Of a DNA stretch of 64,000 bases, positions 1 through 10,300 are shown piece after piece. Below the pieces are notes generated by a model. It had not been told where the DNA came from and searched no databases. It saw nothing but the letters and a program-made list of their open reading frames with translations. Where the stretch lies: contig NZ_KQ434752.1 in assembly GCF_001270745.1 (NCBI RefSeq), positions 537,125 to 601,124 on the forward strand, in the 5' to 3' direction. Both the position numbers and the translations under genes were made by a program. Source of the stretch: Jiangella muralis. GTDB taxonomy: Bacteria; Actinomycetota; Actinomycetes; Jiangellales; Jiangellaceae. The first letter of the stretch is position 1. Every line of letters starts with the position of its first letter.

Positions 1-1155
1 AGCGGGCTGGCGTGGAACGCGGAGTCGCTGATCGGCGGCCGCATCGTCCAGGGCGTCGGCGCCGCCCTGCTCTCGCCGGCCGCGCTGTCCATCGTCGCGA
101 CGACGTTCCACGGGACGGAGCGCAACCGCGCCCTCGGCGTCTGGGCCGCCCTCGGCGGCGCCGGGTCGGCGGCCGGTGTGCTGGTCGGCGGACTGCTGAC
201 CGCCGGTCCCGGCTGGTCGTGGATCTTCTACGTGAACGTGCCGGTCGGCATCGTGCTGGTCGTGCTGCTGCCGCGGCTGCTCGCGACGGTGCGCCCGGGC
301 GACGATCCGGCGCACGGCGACCCGCGGCCGCGTCGGCTGGACGTGCCGGGAGCGGTGCTGGTCACCGCGGCGACGGCGGCGCTGATCTACGGTCTGGTCA
401 ACGCGGGCGACGACGGGTGGACGGGGTCGTCGACGGTGCTGCCGGTGCTGGCGGCAGCGGTGCTGTACGTCCTCTTCGTGCTGCTGCAGCTGCGGCTGCG
501 CGCTCCGCTCGTCGACCCGCGGCTGCTGACCCGGCGGCCGGTGCTGACCGGTGTGCTGCTCATGCTGGTGGCGACCGGGCTGCTGATCTCGTCCTTCTTC
601 CTCGGCTCGTTCTACCTGCAGCACGTGCGCGGGCACGGCGCGCTGGTCACGGGGTTGCTGTTCCTCCCGGTGGCGGTCGCGGTCGCCGCGGGGGCGCACG
701 TCGGCGGGCAGGCGGTCGGCCGGGTGGGGCCGCGGCTGGTGGCGGCGGTGGCGCTGACGATCGCCGCCGGCGGGCTCGCGCTGGCCGCCGTCGCGACCGC
801 GCGCGACGGCGGGGACGTGGACACGGCGCTGCTGGTGACCGGCATGAGCATCGCCACGGCCGGCCTCGGCGGCGGCTTCGTCACCGCCACCACGACCGCC
901 CTCGCCCACGTCGACCACCACGAGGCCGGGCTCACGTCCGGGCTGGTGAACACGTTCCATGAGTTCGGCGCCGCCCTGGGCGTGGCGCTGGCGTCGAGCA
1001 TCGCCGCGGCGGACCTCGCCCCCGGGACGACCGGCACCGACGGGTTCACCGGGGCGTTCGCGGCCGGCGCGGGTGCCGCCGTCGTGGCGGGCGTGGTCGC
1101 GTGGCTGCTGGTCCCGGCCGGCAAGCCGGCGATGAGGAGCATGCCGGTGCACTGA
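1..1155 (+). CDS. MFS drug exporter, DHA2 (14-TM) family, 5'-truncated by window edge
   Basis: The reading frame is open from the first base, so the start lies outside the window; about 384 residues remain. The visible part begins in the motif-C region of the family (SGLAWNAESLIGGRIVQGVG, then a GAALLSPAALSI-like stretch) and continues through at least eight hydrophobic helices, including WIFYVNVPVGIVLVVLLP, the hallmark helix of DHA2/EmrB-type proton-driven exporters. It is expected to sit in the cytoplasmic membrane and export hydrophobic toxic compounds; the substrate cannot be predicted. It converges on the sigma-factor gene with 35 bases between stops. No regulator is visible on this side; one may lie upstream of the window. 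Confidence 0.93.
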   Translation, partial: SGLAWNAESLIGGRIVQGVGAALLSPAALSIVATTFHGTERNRALGVWAALGGAGSAAGVLVGGLLTAGPGWSWIFYVNVPVGIVLVVLLPRLLATVRPGDDPAHGDPRPRRLDVPGAVLVTAATAALIYGLVNAGDDGWTGSSTVLPVLAAAVLYVLFVLLQLRLRAPLVDPRLLTRRPVLTGVLLMLVATGLLISSFFLGSFYLQHVRGHGALVTGLLFLPVAVAVAAGAHVGGQAVGRVGPRLVAAVALTIAAGGLALAAVATARDGGDVDTALLVTGMSIATAGLGGGFVTATTTALAHVDHHEAGLTSGLVNTFHEFGAALGVALASSIAAADLAPGTTGTDGFTGAFAAGAGAAVVAGVVAWLLVPAGKPAMRSMPVH

Positions 1156-1190
1156 CCCGCCAGGACCGGGCCGGGACGGGCGCGCGGGAA

Positions 1191-2057
1191 CTAGGGCTGG
1201 GGTCCGGCGCCGACCGGCTCGGGCTCCAGCTCGCCGATCTTCGCGCGCAGCCGCCGCAGGATCCGGATCAGCAGCCGCGACACCTGCATCTGCGTGACGC
1301 CGAGCTCGTCGCCGATCTCCTGCTGGGTGAAGCCGCGGAAGTAGCGCAGGTAGAGGACCCGGCCGTCGCGCGGGGAGAGGCTGCGGCAGGCGGCGGCGAG
1401 GGTCGCGACGGCCTCGGTGCGGGCGTAACCGCCTTCGGACGCGCCGAGGAGATCGCCGAGAGTGGCGCCGTCGCCGCCGGGATCGGCGGTGGGGTGGTCG
1501 AGGGAGACGGCGGCGTAGCAGTCGGTCGCGCGGCCCGCCTCGAGCACGTCGGGGAGGTCGGCGCCGAGGTGGGCGGCCAGCTCGGCGGGCGTCGGGAGGG
1601 TGCCGCGGGTCTGCGACAGCTCGTCGGCGGCGGCGACCATCGACGCGCGGAGCTCCTGGACGCGGCGCGGCGGCCGGATGGACCAGCCGTGGTCGCGGAA
1701 GTACCGCTTCACCTCGCCGACGATGGTGGGGACGGCGAACGAGAGGAAGTCGTCGCCGCGGTCGGCGTCGAACCGCTGGGCGGCGGCGACGAGACCGGCG
1801 CTGGCGACCTGGTGCAGGTCCTCGGCGTCGATGCCGCGCCCCGCGTACCGGCGGCTGATCGCCTCGGCCAGCCCGAGGTTCCGGACGACGACGTCGTCGA
1901 GGGCGCGCTGCCGGTCGCGGCCGGACAACCGGGCGGCCCGGCGGAGGAGGTCGTTGGTGAGGTCGTCGTGCTCGCGTCGCGCTCGCAACCGGGCTTGCCG
2001 GCCGGGACGCAGCCGCGCGTGGCCGAGGGACGGATCGGACGAGGTTCGAGTCGGCAT
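1191..2057 (-). CDS. RNA polymerase sigma factor, SigB/SigF/SigG-like stress or developmental group
   Basis: About 288 residues with the full sigma-70 region 2-3-4 layout of the SigB/F/G group. Region 2 contains RNLGLAEAISRRYAGRGIDAEDLHQVASAGL and FLSFAVPTIVGEVKRYFRDHGWSIRPPRRVQEL; region 3 follows (LPTPAELAAHLGADLPDVLEA); region 4 carries the helix-turn-helix FRGFTQQEIGDELGVTQMQVSRLL. I chose the ATG at 2057 because a GAAGGGG ribosome site precedes it; longer frames begin with low-complexity residues. Such factors usually direct stress or morphological regulons and are held by an anti-sigma factor. No anti-sigma or anti-anti-sigma gene is adjacent, so its switch must be encoded elsewhere. 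Confidence 0.93.
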   Translation of the reverse strand: MPTRTSSDPSLGHARLRPGRQARLRARREHDDLTNDLLRRAARLSGRDRQRALDDVVVRNLGLAEAISRRYAGRGIDAEDLHQVASAGLVAAAQRFDADRGDDFLSFAVPTIVGEVKRYFRDHGWSIRPPRRVQELRASMVAAADELSQTRGTLPTPAELAAHLGADLPDVLEAGRATDCYAAVSLDHPTADPGGDGATLGDLLGASEGGYARTEAVATLAAACRSLSPRDGRVLYLRYFRGFTQQEIGDELGVTQMQVSRLLIRILRRLRAKIGELEPEPVGAGPQP

Positions 2058-2230
2058 GCGCACACCCCTTCGCTGACGAAGCAGGTGGCACGCTGTTTGA
2101 CCACGGGCTCCCGGGCCGGGCGACGGCACGCCCCGGCCGTTGTGAGAATTCCATCACCTCGCATTTCCCGGCCGATGTCAACCGATCTGACCAGATCGAT
2201 CCGGCCGGTGTGACGGGGCGGGCGGCGTGG

Positions 2231-3094
2231 TCACTTCGACTGTGGCAACCGCACCGACCCGCGCCGGGGCGCGGCGGCCGACGGCGGCGGGACGACCGGG
2301 CCGATGTCGCCGTCGGGGGCGTCGTCGAGGTCGACGATGACCGGGGCGTGGTCGCTGGGACCGGTGCCCTTGCGGGCGTGCCGGTCGACCCAGGCGGCGG
2401 CGACGCGCTCGGCGACCGGCGCGCCGGCCAGCACGAGGTCGATGCGCATGCCGAGGTCCTTGTGGAACATGCCGGCGCGGTAGTCCCAGTAGGTGAACAC
2501 CCGCTCGGACGGCCAGCGGTCGCGGACGACATCGTGCAGGCCGGCCGACTGGAGGTCGGCCAGGGCGGCCCGCTCGGGCCCGGTGACGTGCGTCTGCCCG
2601 GCGTAGGCGTCGGGGTCGAACACGTCGGCGTCGGCGGGCGCGATGTTCATGTCGCCGCACACCATGACGGCCTCGGGGCCGGCGGCGACCTGGGCGCGCA
2701 GCGCCTTCAGCCACTCCAGCTTGTACGCGTAGTGCTCGGAGCCGGGTTCGCGGCCGTTGGGCACGTACACCGAGTGCACCCGCACTCCCCCGCAGGTCGC
2801 GGAGACGGCGCGCGCTTCCTGGTGCGGGAAGCCCGGCCCGCCCGGCAGCCCGCTGACGACGTCGTCGAGGCCGACCCGGGAGAACAGCGCGACGCCGTTC
2901 CAGCGCGGCTCGCCGTGGTAGGCCGCCTGGTAGCCGCGTGTGTCGAGCTCGGCGCCGAGGAGGTCCTCGACCGCGTCGTCGGCGAGCTTGGTCTCCTGCA
3001 GGCAGACGACGTCGGGGCGGCGCTGGTCGAGCCAGGGCAGCAGCCGCGGCAGCCGCTGCTTCACGGAGTTGACGTTCCAGGTGGCGACTCTCAC
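2231..3094 (-). CDS. xth: Exodeoxyribonuclease III (ExoIII/Xth family)
   Basis: 287 residues beginning VRVATWNVNSVKQRL from a GTG codon; the much longer open frame upstream is not coding. Family motifs occur in order: LQETK with the metal-binding Glu near residue 34, YVPNGRE, GDMNIAPADADVFDP, TYWDYRAGMFHKDLGMRIDLVL and the C-terminal GPSDHAPVIVDL containing the catalytic Asp-His pair. Members cut at abasic sites and degrade DNA 3' to 5' in base-excision repair. It is divergent from the membrane-protein gene at 3164, with 69 bases between starts, and has no obvious operon partner. Confidence 0.96.
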   Translation of the reverse strand: MRVATWNVNSVKQRLPRLLPWLDQRRPDVVCLQETKLADDAVEDLLGAELDTRGYQAAYHGEPRWNGVALFSRVGLDDVVSGLPGGPGFPHQEARAVSATCGGVRVHSVYVPNGREPGSEHYAYKLEWLKALRAQVAAGPEAVMVCGDMNIAPADADVFDPDAYAGQTHVTGPERAALADLQSAGLHDVVRDRWPSERVFTYWDYRAGMFHKDLGMRIDLVLAGAPVAERVAAAWVDRHARKGTGPSDHAPVIVDLDDAPDGDIGPVVPPPSAAAPRRGSVRLPQSK

Positions 3095-3163
3095 CGGACC
3101 TACCGTAGCGGCGTCCACCGACACCCGGCGAAGATGGTTCCGCACACCATCAGGGAGGTGGTC

Positions 3164-4042
3164 ATGACCGACGCTGTGGCGCCCCACGACGTCGACTCGG
3201 CGGACTGGTGGGACCACCGTCCGGTGTTCTCCGCGACCGACAAGGGATCGCGGATCACCGGGCTCGCGCCGGGCCGGGCGCCCGGAGGTCTCACCCCACG
3301 GCTGCTGGTCTCGGCGCTGCTGACCTTCACGACCTGGGCCGCCGTGACGCTGCTCGGCTCGGTGTCGCTGGGCTGCACGACGTCCGCCGGCTGTGTCGCG
3401 GGCGTCGGCGCGGGCTGGCTGATCGGCGGCGCCCTCGTCGTCGGCTACCTGGCCCTGTACGTCACGGTCGGCCTCGCCGAACACGCGCGGGGCCGCCTCG
3501 GGCAGCGCCGGGCGGCCTCGTTGTCCTACCTGGCCCCGCTGCTGGCCGGCATCACCGTGGGTGCGGGCGCCGGGGCTGCCGTGGCGGCCGGCTCCGACCC
3601 GGCCGAGGGCATGCGCCAGGCGCTCGACGGCGTGCCGGGCACCGAGGCCACCCTCATCTCGGCGGTCGTCGCGGTGCTGGCCGCCCTCTGGGGCCTGACC
3701 GTGGCGGCGCGGCTGCCGTCCGCCCTGCGCCATGCTCGGGAGCGCCAGCAGCGCATCGAGCGGCTCCGGCGCGACGGCCGCCGGTACGCGGGCCGGCTCC
3801 AGCTCGGCGGCATCCGCTTCTGGTTGCACAACGACCCCGAGCTCGACGTCGTCGTCACCTACGACTCGCCGGCCGGCCGCCACGAGGTGCCGGCCCGCAT
3901 GCGCAGCTCACCCGACCGCGTGCCGAAGAACGGCAGCAGGGTCGTCGTCTTCACCGACCCGCGGAACGCCGTCCACATCGAGCTCGACCGCGACGCCCAG
4001 CCCGCCTTCGAACCGGAACAGCGCTACACGCCGTCGGAATAG
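3164..4042 (+). CDS. Conserved membrane protein with C-terminal soluble domain, DUF3592-like, function unknown
   Basis: 292 residues; the ATG at 3164 follows a GGGAGG ribosome site. The first 40 residues are hydrophilic. Helices are visible at roughly residues 48-66 (LLVSALLTFTTWAAVTLLGS), 80-103, 124-145 and 163-182. A basic stretch (RHARERQQRIERLRRDG) then leads into a soluble C-terminal domain with beta-rich character (YAGRLQLGGIRFWLHNDPELDVVVTY, MRSSPDRVPKNGSRVVVFTDPRN). That tail resembles the DUF3592-type domain, in which a protein-supplied value is converted to a flow or bound quantity, but the match is weak. I do not recognise a catalytic motif. It stands alone, divergent from xth. 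Confidence 0.7.
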   Translation: MTDAVAPHDVDSADWWDHRPVFSATDKGSRITGLAPGRAPGGLTPRLLVSALLTFTTWAAVTLLGSVSLGCTTSAGCVAGVGAGWLIGGALVVGYLALYVTVGLAEHARGRLGQRRAASLSYLAPLLAGITVGAGAGAAVAAGSDPAEGMRQALDGVPGTEATLISAVVAVLAALWGLTVAARLPSALRHARERQQRIERLRRDGRRYAGRLQLGGIRFWLHNDPELDVVVTYDSPAGRHEVPARMRSSPDRVPKNGSRVVVFTDPRNAVHIELDRDAQPAFEPEQRYTPSE

Positions 4043-4130
4043 CGGGCGAATTCGGTCGGAATGCCGCCGACAACCCCGCGTGATTTTACTGTCAGCAGAT
4101 TAGCGACACAAGACTGTTCGTGATCGGCCG

Positions 4131-4176
4131 TTTCGGTTAACGTCCGAAAAGGAGCTGCTGTACTTTCCGAGCGCGA
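4131..4176 (+). promoter_or_regulatory. Promoter region of the small Cys-rich gene, with inverted repeat
   Basis: A TTAACG (-35) and TACTTT (-10) pair separated by 18 bases precedes the gene at 4192. The -35 element lies inside an inverted repeat, TTTCGG (4131-4136) and CCGAAA (4144-4149), which could bind a dimeric regulator. The surrounding 150 bases are clearly less GC-rich than the genes. Confidence 0.4.
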
Positions 4177-4191
4177 GAAACGAGGCCGCCC

Positions 4192-4407
4192 ATGGACCGT
4201 CTCCAGCACATCGCGACGTTCTGCGGCAACTGCGACTGCGGCTGCCCGGAGTTGTTCCTCGACCAGAACGCTCCGCCCGAGCGCCGCGTCGTCATCACCG
4301 ATGACTTCGGCCAGCGAGTGCAGATGAGCCTCGCCCAGTTCCGGCTCATCGTCGAGTCGGCCAAGGAGGGCCAGCTCGACGAGGTGCTGCAGCCGGCCAA
4401 CGCCTGA
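4192..4407 (+). CDS. Small conserved protein with CxxCxCxC motif, possible metal binder
   Basis: 71 residues. The N-terminus carries CGNCDCGCP, with cysteines at 11, 14, 16 and 18 and then ELFLDQNAPPERRVVITDDFG. The C-terminal half is a predicted amphipathic helix (MSLAQFRLIVESAKEGQLDEVLQ). The dense cysteine motif suggests zinc or iron-sulfur binding, but no function is established from sequence. The rest is strongly acidic and probably cytoplasmic; there is no signal peptide. I recall comparable small proteins in other actinomycetes but cannot assign a named family. It converges on pyk with 24 bases between stops. A weak GAGG ribosome site lies six bases before the ATG. Confidence 0.75.
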   Translation: MDRLQHIATFCGNCDCGCPELFLDQNAPPERRVVITDDFGQRVQMSLAQFRLIVESAKEGQLDEVLQPANA

Positions 4408-4431
4408 GCGCCGACCGGCGACAGCTTCCAC

Positions 4432-5883
4432 TCAGTGGTAGGCCGGCGCGACCTTGCCCACGGCGTCGCCGATGCGGTGCACCCGCATGGCGTTGGTGGA
4501 GCCGGGGATGCCGGGCGGGGATCCCGCGACGATGATGACGAGGTCGCCGCGACGGCACCGCTCCTGCTCGAGCAGCATGCGGTCGACCTGCTTGACCATC
4601 TCGTCGGTGTGGTCGACGTGCTCGGCGGTGAACGCCTCGATGCCCCACGACAGCGCCAGCTGGTGCCGCGTGGCGCTCAGCGGGCTGAACGCGAGCAGCG
4701 GGATGCCGGGCCGCAGCCGGGCCATCCGGCGGGCGGAGTCGCCGCTCTGGGTGAACGCGACCAGGTACTTCGCGCCCAGCAGGACACCGGTCTCGACCGC
4801 GGCCTTGGTGATGGCGCCGCCCTTGGTGCGCGGCTTGGTGCCCAGCGGCGGGATGCGCTCGAGCCCGTGTTCCTCGACCGTCTCGACGATCTTCGCCATG
4901 GTGGCGACGGTCTCGATGGGATAGGCGCCGACGCTGGTCTCACCGGACAGCATGACGGCGTCGGCGCCGTCGAGGACGGCGTTGGCGACGTCGGAGGTCT
5001 CGGCGCGGGTGGGCCGCGGGTTGGTGATCATGGAGTCGAGCATCTGGGTGGCGACGATGACCGGCTTGGCCCGGCGCCGGCACAGCTCGACGGCGTTCTT
5101 CTGCACCAGCGGGACGTCCCACAGCGGCAGTTCGACGCCGAGGTCGCCGCGGGCCACCATGACGCCGTCGAACGCGTCGACGATCTCGGCGAGGTTCTCG
5201 ACCGCCTGCGGCTTCTCGACCTTCGCGATGACCGGCAGCCGGACGCCCTCTTCGGCCATGATGCGGTGGACGTCGTCGACGTCGGACGCGGACCGGACGA
5301 ACGACAGCGCGATCATGTCGGCGCCGATGCGCAGCCCCCACCGCAGGTCCTCGATGTCCTTCTCGGACAGCGCCGGCACGCTGACGGCGGTGCCGGGGAG
5401 GTTCAGGCCCTTGTGGTTGGAGACCTTGCCGCCGATGACCACGGTGGTGACGACGTCGGTGTCGGTGACCTCGGTGACCTCGAGCGCCAGCTTGCCGTCG
5501 TCGATGAGCACGGCGTCGCCGGCCGTGACGTCGCCGGGCAGCCCCTTGTACGTCGTGGACGCCCGCTCGGCGGTGCCGTCGACGTCCTCGACCGTGATCG
5601 TGAAGGTCTGGCCGACCTCCAGCTCGGCCGAGCCGCCGGCGAACTCGCCGAGCCGGATCTTCGGGCCCTGGAGGTCGACGAGGACGCCGACGTTGCGCTC
5701 GGCCTCGGTGGCCGCCTTGCGCACCCGCAGGTACCGTTCCTCGTGCTCCGCGTGGCTGCCGTGGCTGAGGTTGAACCGCGCGACGTCCATGCCGACGTCG
5801 ATCAACTCACGCAGCCGCTCCGGCGAGTCGGTCGCTGGACCAAGGGTGCAAACAATCTTCGCTCTACGCACGTCCGCCAACAC
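4432..5883 (-). CDS. pyk: Pyruvate kinase
   Basis: 483 residues converting phosphoenolpyruvate and ADP to pyruvate and ATP. Motifs: RRAKIVCTLGPATDS at the start, FNLSHGSHAEH, VDLQGPKIRLGEF, the KVEKPQAVENL strand, VARGDLGVELP, the family signature with catalytic Lys/Glu context PVIVATQMLDSMI and the ADAVMLSGETSVGAYP stretch. The C-terminal regulatory domain ends GIPGSTNAMRVHRIG. The GTG at 5883 is preceded four bases earlier by GAGAAG; the GTG at 5871 is the alternative. The gene lies 15 bases downstream of gltD and could be the last member of a gltBD-pyk transcript. Confidence 0.97.
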   Translation of the reverse strand: MLADVRRAKIVCTLGPATDSPERLRELIDVGMDVARFNLSHGSHAEHEERYLRVRKAATEAERNVGVLVDLQGPKIRLGEFAGGSAELEVGQTFTITVEDVDGTAERASTTYKGLPGDVTAGDAVLIDDGKLALEVTEVTDTDVVTTVVIGGKVSNHKGLNLPGTAVSVPALSEKDIEDLRWGLRIGADMIALSFVRSASDVDDVHRIMAEEGVRLPVIAKVEKPQAVENLAEIVDAFDGVMVARGDLGVELPLWDVPLVQKNAVELCRRRAKPVIVATQMLDSMITNPRPTRAETSDVANAVLDGADAVMLSGETSVGAYPIETVATMAKIVETVEEHGLERIPPLGTKPRTKGGAITKAAVETGVLLGAKYLVAFTQSGDSARRMARLRPGIPLLAFSPLSATRHQLALSWGIEAFTAEHVDHTDEMVKQVDRMLLEQERCRRGDLVIIVAGSPPGIPGSTNAMRVHRIGDAVGKVAPAYH

Positions 5884-5898
5884 TAGTCTTCTCGGGGC

Positions 5899-7365
5899 TC
5901 ACACTGCGAGCGCACGGTCGGTGGGCGAGACCGGCGAAGGCAGCCGATCCACCCCTGTCAATTTGCGGTCGACGGCCGCCGCGACCGACCGGCCCTCGGC
6001 GATCGCCCACACGATCAGCGACTGGCCGCGCCCGGCGTCGCCGGCCACGAAGACGCCCGGGATGGTCGTCTCGAACGACTCGTCGCGGACGATGGTGCCA
6101 CGTCCGTCCAGCTCGACGCCGAGCTGCTCGATCAGCGCCGACTTCTCCGGGCCGGTGAAGCCCATGGCCAGCAGGACGAGGTCGGCGGGAAGGTCGCGCT
6201 CGGTGCCGGGCACCGGCTCGAAGCCCGACGGAGTCCGCTCGACCTCGACCACCCGCAGCGCCGTGACGCGGCCGTCCTGGCCGGTGAACTCCAGCGTGGA
6301 GACGGCGTAGACGCGCTCGCCGCCCTCCTCGTGGGCGCTGGCCGTGCGCAGCATCAGCGGCCAGGTCGGCCATGGCGTCGACGGGTGCCGGGTGCCGGGC
6401 GGCTCGGGCATGATCTCGAGCTGGGTGACCGACGCCGCGCCCTGCCGGTGGGCGGTGCCCAGGCAGTCGGCGCCGGTGTCGCCACCGCCGATGATCACGA
6501 CGTGCTTGCCCTCGGCGGTGATCTGCCCGGGGACGGTCTCGCCCAGCGCCGCGCGGTTGCCCTGCGGCAGGTACTCCATCGCCTGGTGGACGCCGTCCAG
6601 CTCGCGGCCCGGGATCGGCAGGTCGCGCCAGTCGGTGGCGCCGACGGCGAGCACGACGGCGTCGTAGCGGGCCCGCAGCTCCTTGCCGGTGATCGCGGCG
6701 CCGACGTCGACGCCGGTGCGGAAGATGGTGCCCTCGGCGCGCATCTGGTCCAGCCGGCGGTCCAGGTGCCGCTTCTCCAGCTTGAACTCCGGGATGCCGT
6801 AACGCAGCAGCCCACCGGCGCGGTCGGCCCGCTCGTAGACGGCGACGGTGTGCCCGGCGCGGGTCAGCTGCTGGGCGACGGCCAGCCCGGCCGGCCCGGA
6901 GCCGATGACGGCGACCGTGCGGTCGGTCAGCCGCTCCGGCGGCAGCGGCGACACCCAGCCCTCGTCGAACGCCTTGTCGATGATCGCGACCTCGACGTTC
7001 TTGATGGTGACGGCGTCGTCGGCGATGGCGACCACGCAGGCCGCCTCGCACGGCGCCGGGCACAGCCGCCCGGTGAACTCGGGGAAGTTGTTGGTGGCGT
7101 GCAGCCGCTCGGCCGCCACCTTCCAGTCGTCGCGCCAGACGAGGTCGTTCCACTCCGGGATGAGGTTGCCCAGCGGGCAGCCGTGGTGGCAGAACGGGAT
7201 GCCGCAGTCCATGCAGCGCCCGGCCTGCTCGACGATGATCGGCAGCAGCGCGCGGCCGATGCCCGGTGCGGGATAGACCTCGTTCCAGTCGCGCAGCCGC
7301 TCCTCGACCGGGCGCGGCGTGGCGCCCTGGCGCTGCGTCTTCAGGAAGCCTCGTGGGTCAGCCAT
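5899..7365 (-). CDS. gltD: Glutamate synthase (NADPH) small subunit
   Basis: 488 residues from the ATG encoding [13 protein letters not shown]; this start overlaps the gltB stop by eight bases. The N-terminal iron-sulfur region shows [20 protein letters not shown] and later [12 protein letters not shown]. It is followed by an FAD-binding Rossmann motif ([21 protein letters not shown]) and an NADPH site ([21 protein letters not shown]), ending with [19 protein letters not shown]. It passes electrons from NADPH to the large subunit, which makes two glutamates from glutamine and 2-oxoglutarate. The two genes are translationally coupled. Confidence 0.97.
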   Translation of the reverse strand: MADPRGFLKTQRQGATPRPVEERLRDWNEVYPAPGIGRALLPIIVEQAGRCMDCGIPFCHHGCPLGNLIPEWNDLVWRDDWKVAAERLHATNNFPEFTGRLCPAPCEAACVVAIADDAVTIKNVEVAIIDKAFDEGWVSPLPPERLTDRTVAVIGSGPAGLAVAQQLTRAGHTVAVYERADRAGGLLRYGIPEFKLEKRHLDRRLDQMRAEGTIFRTGVDVGAAITGKELRARYDAVVLAVGATDWRDLPIPGRELDGVHQAMEYLPQGNRAALGETVPGQITAEGKHVVIIGGGDTGADCLGTAHRQGAASVTQLEIMPEPPGTRHPSTPWPTWPLMLRTASAHEEGGERVYAVSTLEFTGQDGRVTALRVVEVERTPSGFEPVPGTERDLPADLVLLAMGFTGPEKSALIEQLGVELDGRGTIVRDESFETTIPGVFVAGDAGRGQSLIVWAIAEGRSVAAAVDRKLTGVDRLPSPVSPTDRALAV

Positions 7366-10300
7366 GCGCCGCCTCCATGATCGCGACGTCGACATCGCGT
7401 CCATCGCGCTCGGCGGCGGCCTTGGCGGCGAGCACTCGCTTGTAGTCCGTGGGCATGATGAGTGAGAACCGGGTCATCGACGCCGGCCAGTCGGCCAGCA
7501 GCGCCTCGGCGACGGCCGAGCCGGTCTCGTCGTGGTACGTCGAGATGATGCCGTGCAGCCGGGCCAGCTCACCGGCGTCGGGCGTCTCGATCTCGACCAT
7601 GTCCGGGTTGACCCGGCTGGTGTCGAGGTCGAGCACGAACGCCGTGCCGCCGGACATGCCGGCGGCGATGTTGCGGCCGGTGCGGCCGAGGATGACGACG
7701 GTGCCGCCGGTCATGTACTCCAGCGCGTGGTCGCCGACGCCCTCGACGACGGCGGTGACGCCGGAGTTGCGCACGCAGAACCGCTCGCCCACGAGCCCGC
7801 GGACGAACAGGTCGCCGCCGGTGGCGCCGTAGGCGGCGACGTTACCGGCGATGATGTTCTCCTCGGCGGCGAACGGCGCGGCGCGGTCGGGCCGGACGAT
7901 GACGCGGCCGCCGGACAGCCCCTTGGCGAGGTAGTCGTTGACGTCGCCCTCGAGCCGCAGCGTGACACCGGCCGGCAGGAACGCGCCGAACGACTGCCCG
8001 GCCGAGCCGGTGAACGTGACGTCGATGGTGTCGGCGGGCAGGCCGGCGCCGGAGGTGCGTTTGGTGACCTCGTGGCCGAGCATGGTGCCGACGGTGCGGT
8101 GGACGTTGCGCACCTCGAGCTGGACGCGCACCGGCTCGCCGTGCTCGAGGGCGTCGGTGGCCAGCGCGATCAGCTGGTTGTCGAGCGCCTTCTCCAGCCC
8201 GTGGTCCTGGCTGGCCACTTGGCGCCGGGCGGCGCCGTCGGGCAGCTCGGGCACATGCAGGACGGGCGAGAGGTCGAGCCCGGCGGCCTTCCAGTGGCCG
8301 ACGGCGGCGACGGTGTCGAGGAGGTCGGCCCGGCCGATGGCGTCGTCGAGGCTGCGCAGTCCCAGCTCGGCCAGGTACTCGCGCACCTCCTGCGCGATGT
8401 ACTCGAAGAAGGTGACGATGAACTCGGGCCGGCCGGTGAACTTCTTGCGCAGCTCGGGGTTCTGCGTGGCGACGCCCACCGGGCAGGTGTCGAGGTGGCA
8501 GACCCGCATCATGATGCAGCCCGACACCACCAGCGGCGCGGTGGCGAAGCCGTACTCCTCGGCGCCCAGCAGCGCGGCGACGACGACGTCGCGGCCGGTC
8601 TTGAGCTGGCCGTCGGTCTGCACGACGATGCGGTCGCGCAGGCCGTTGAGCAGCAGCGTCTGCTGCGTCTCGGCCAGCCCGAGCTCCCACGGGCCGCCGG
8701 CGTGCTTGAGGCTGGTCAGCGGCGCGGCGCCGGTGCCGCCGTCGTGACCGGAGATCAGCACGACGTCGGCGTGCGCCTTGGAGACGCCCGCGGCGACCGT
8801 GCCGACGCCGACCTCGGCGACCAGCTTCACGTGGATGCGGGCGGCCGGGTTGGCGTTCTTGAGGTCGTGGATGAGCTGCTTGAGGTCCTCGATGGAGTAG
8901 ATGTCGTGGTGCGGCGGCGGCGAGATGAGGCCGACGCCCGGCGTGGAGTGCCGGGTGCGCGCCACCCACGGGTACACCTTGTGCCCGGGCAGCTGGCCGC
9001 CCTCGCCGGGCTTCGCGCCCTGCGCCATCTTGATCTGGATGTCGTCGGCGTTGCTCAGGTAGTCGGACGTGACGCCGAACCGGCCGCTGGCCACCTGCTT
9101 GATGGCGCTGCGCCGCTCGGGGTCGTACAGCCGGTCGGCGTCCTCGCCGCCCTCGCCGGTGTTGGACTTGCCGCCGAGGCGGTTCATCGCGATGGCGAGG
9201 GTCTCGTGCGCCTCGCGGCTGATGGAGCCGTACGACATGGCGCCGGTGGAGAACCGCCGGACGATGCTCTCGATGCTCTCGACTTCGTCGATCGGCACCG
9301 GCGGGAGCTGCCCGGTCTTCAGCCGGAACAGGCCGCGCAGCGTCATCAGCCGCTTGGACTGCTCGTTCACCTGCTCGGTGTACTGCTTGAAGACGTCGTA
9401 GCGCCCGGCCCGGGTGGAGTGCTGCAGCCGGAACACCGTCTCGGGGTCGAACAGGTGCGGCTCGCCCTCGCGCCGCCACTGGTACTCGCCGCCGACCTCC
9501 AGCTTGCGGTGCCGGGTGGCGCTGCCGCCGCGCGGGTAGGCCTGGGCGTGCCGGCGGCGCACCTCTTCGGCGACGACGTCGAGGCCGATGCCGCCGAGCC
9601 GGGAGGTGGTGCCGGTGAAGTACTTGTCGACGACCTCCCGGGCCAGCCCGACCGCCTCGAAGATCTGCGCGCCGGTGTAGGACGCGACGGTCGACACGCC
9701 CATCTTGCTCATGACCTTGAGCACGCCCTTGCCGAGCGCCTTGATGAGGTTGGCGACCGCCTTCTCGGGCGAGACGCCGGGCAGCAGGGTGCCCTGCCGG
9801 ACGAGGTCCTCGACGCTCTCCATGGCGAGGTACGGGTTGACCGCGCCGGCGCCGTAGCCGATCAGCAGCGCGACGTGGTGCACCTCGCGGACGTCGCCGG
9901 CCTCGATGACCAGGCCGACCTTGGTGCGGCTCTTCTCGCGGATGAGGTGGTGGTGCACCGCGGCGGTGAGCAGCAGCGACGGAATGGGCGCCAGCGTGGT
10001 GTCGGAGTTGCGGTCGGACAGCACGATGATGCGCGCGCCGGACTCGATGGCCTTCGACGCCTCGGCGCAGATCTCGGCCAGCCGCCGGCCCAGCTCCGCT
10101 CCCCCGCCGGCGACGTCGTACAGGCCGCGGATGACGTGGGTGGCGTAGCCCGGCAGGTTGCCGTCGCGGTTGACGTGGATGATCTTCGCGAGTTGATCGT
10201 TGTCGATGACCGGGAACGGCAGCACCAGCTGGCGGCACGATGCCGGGCCGGGGTCGAGCAGGTTGCCCTCGGGGCCGACGGTGCCGGCCAGTGACGTGAC

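Noticed and set aside
7532-10294. 920-codon plus-strand open frame opposite gltB
   Set aside because: It mirrors the coding strand of gltB; the residue pattern (many Asp, Gly, Val, Ala) is what the reverse strand of a GC-biased gene yields. The gltB motifs are unmistakable.
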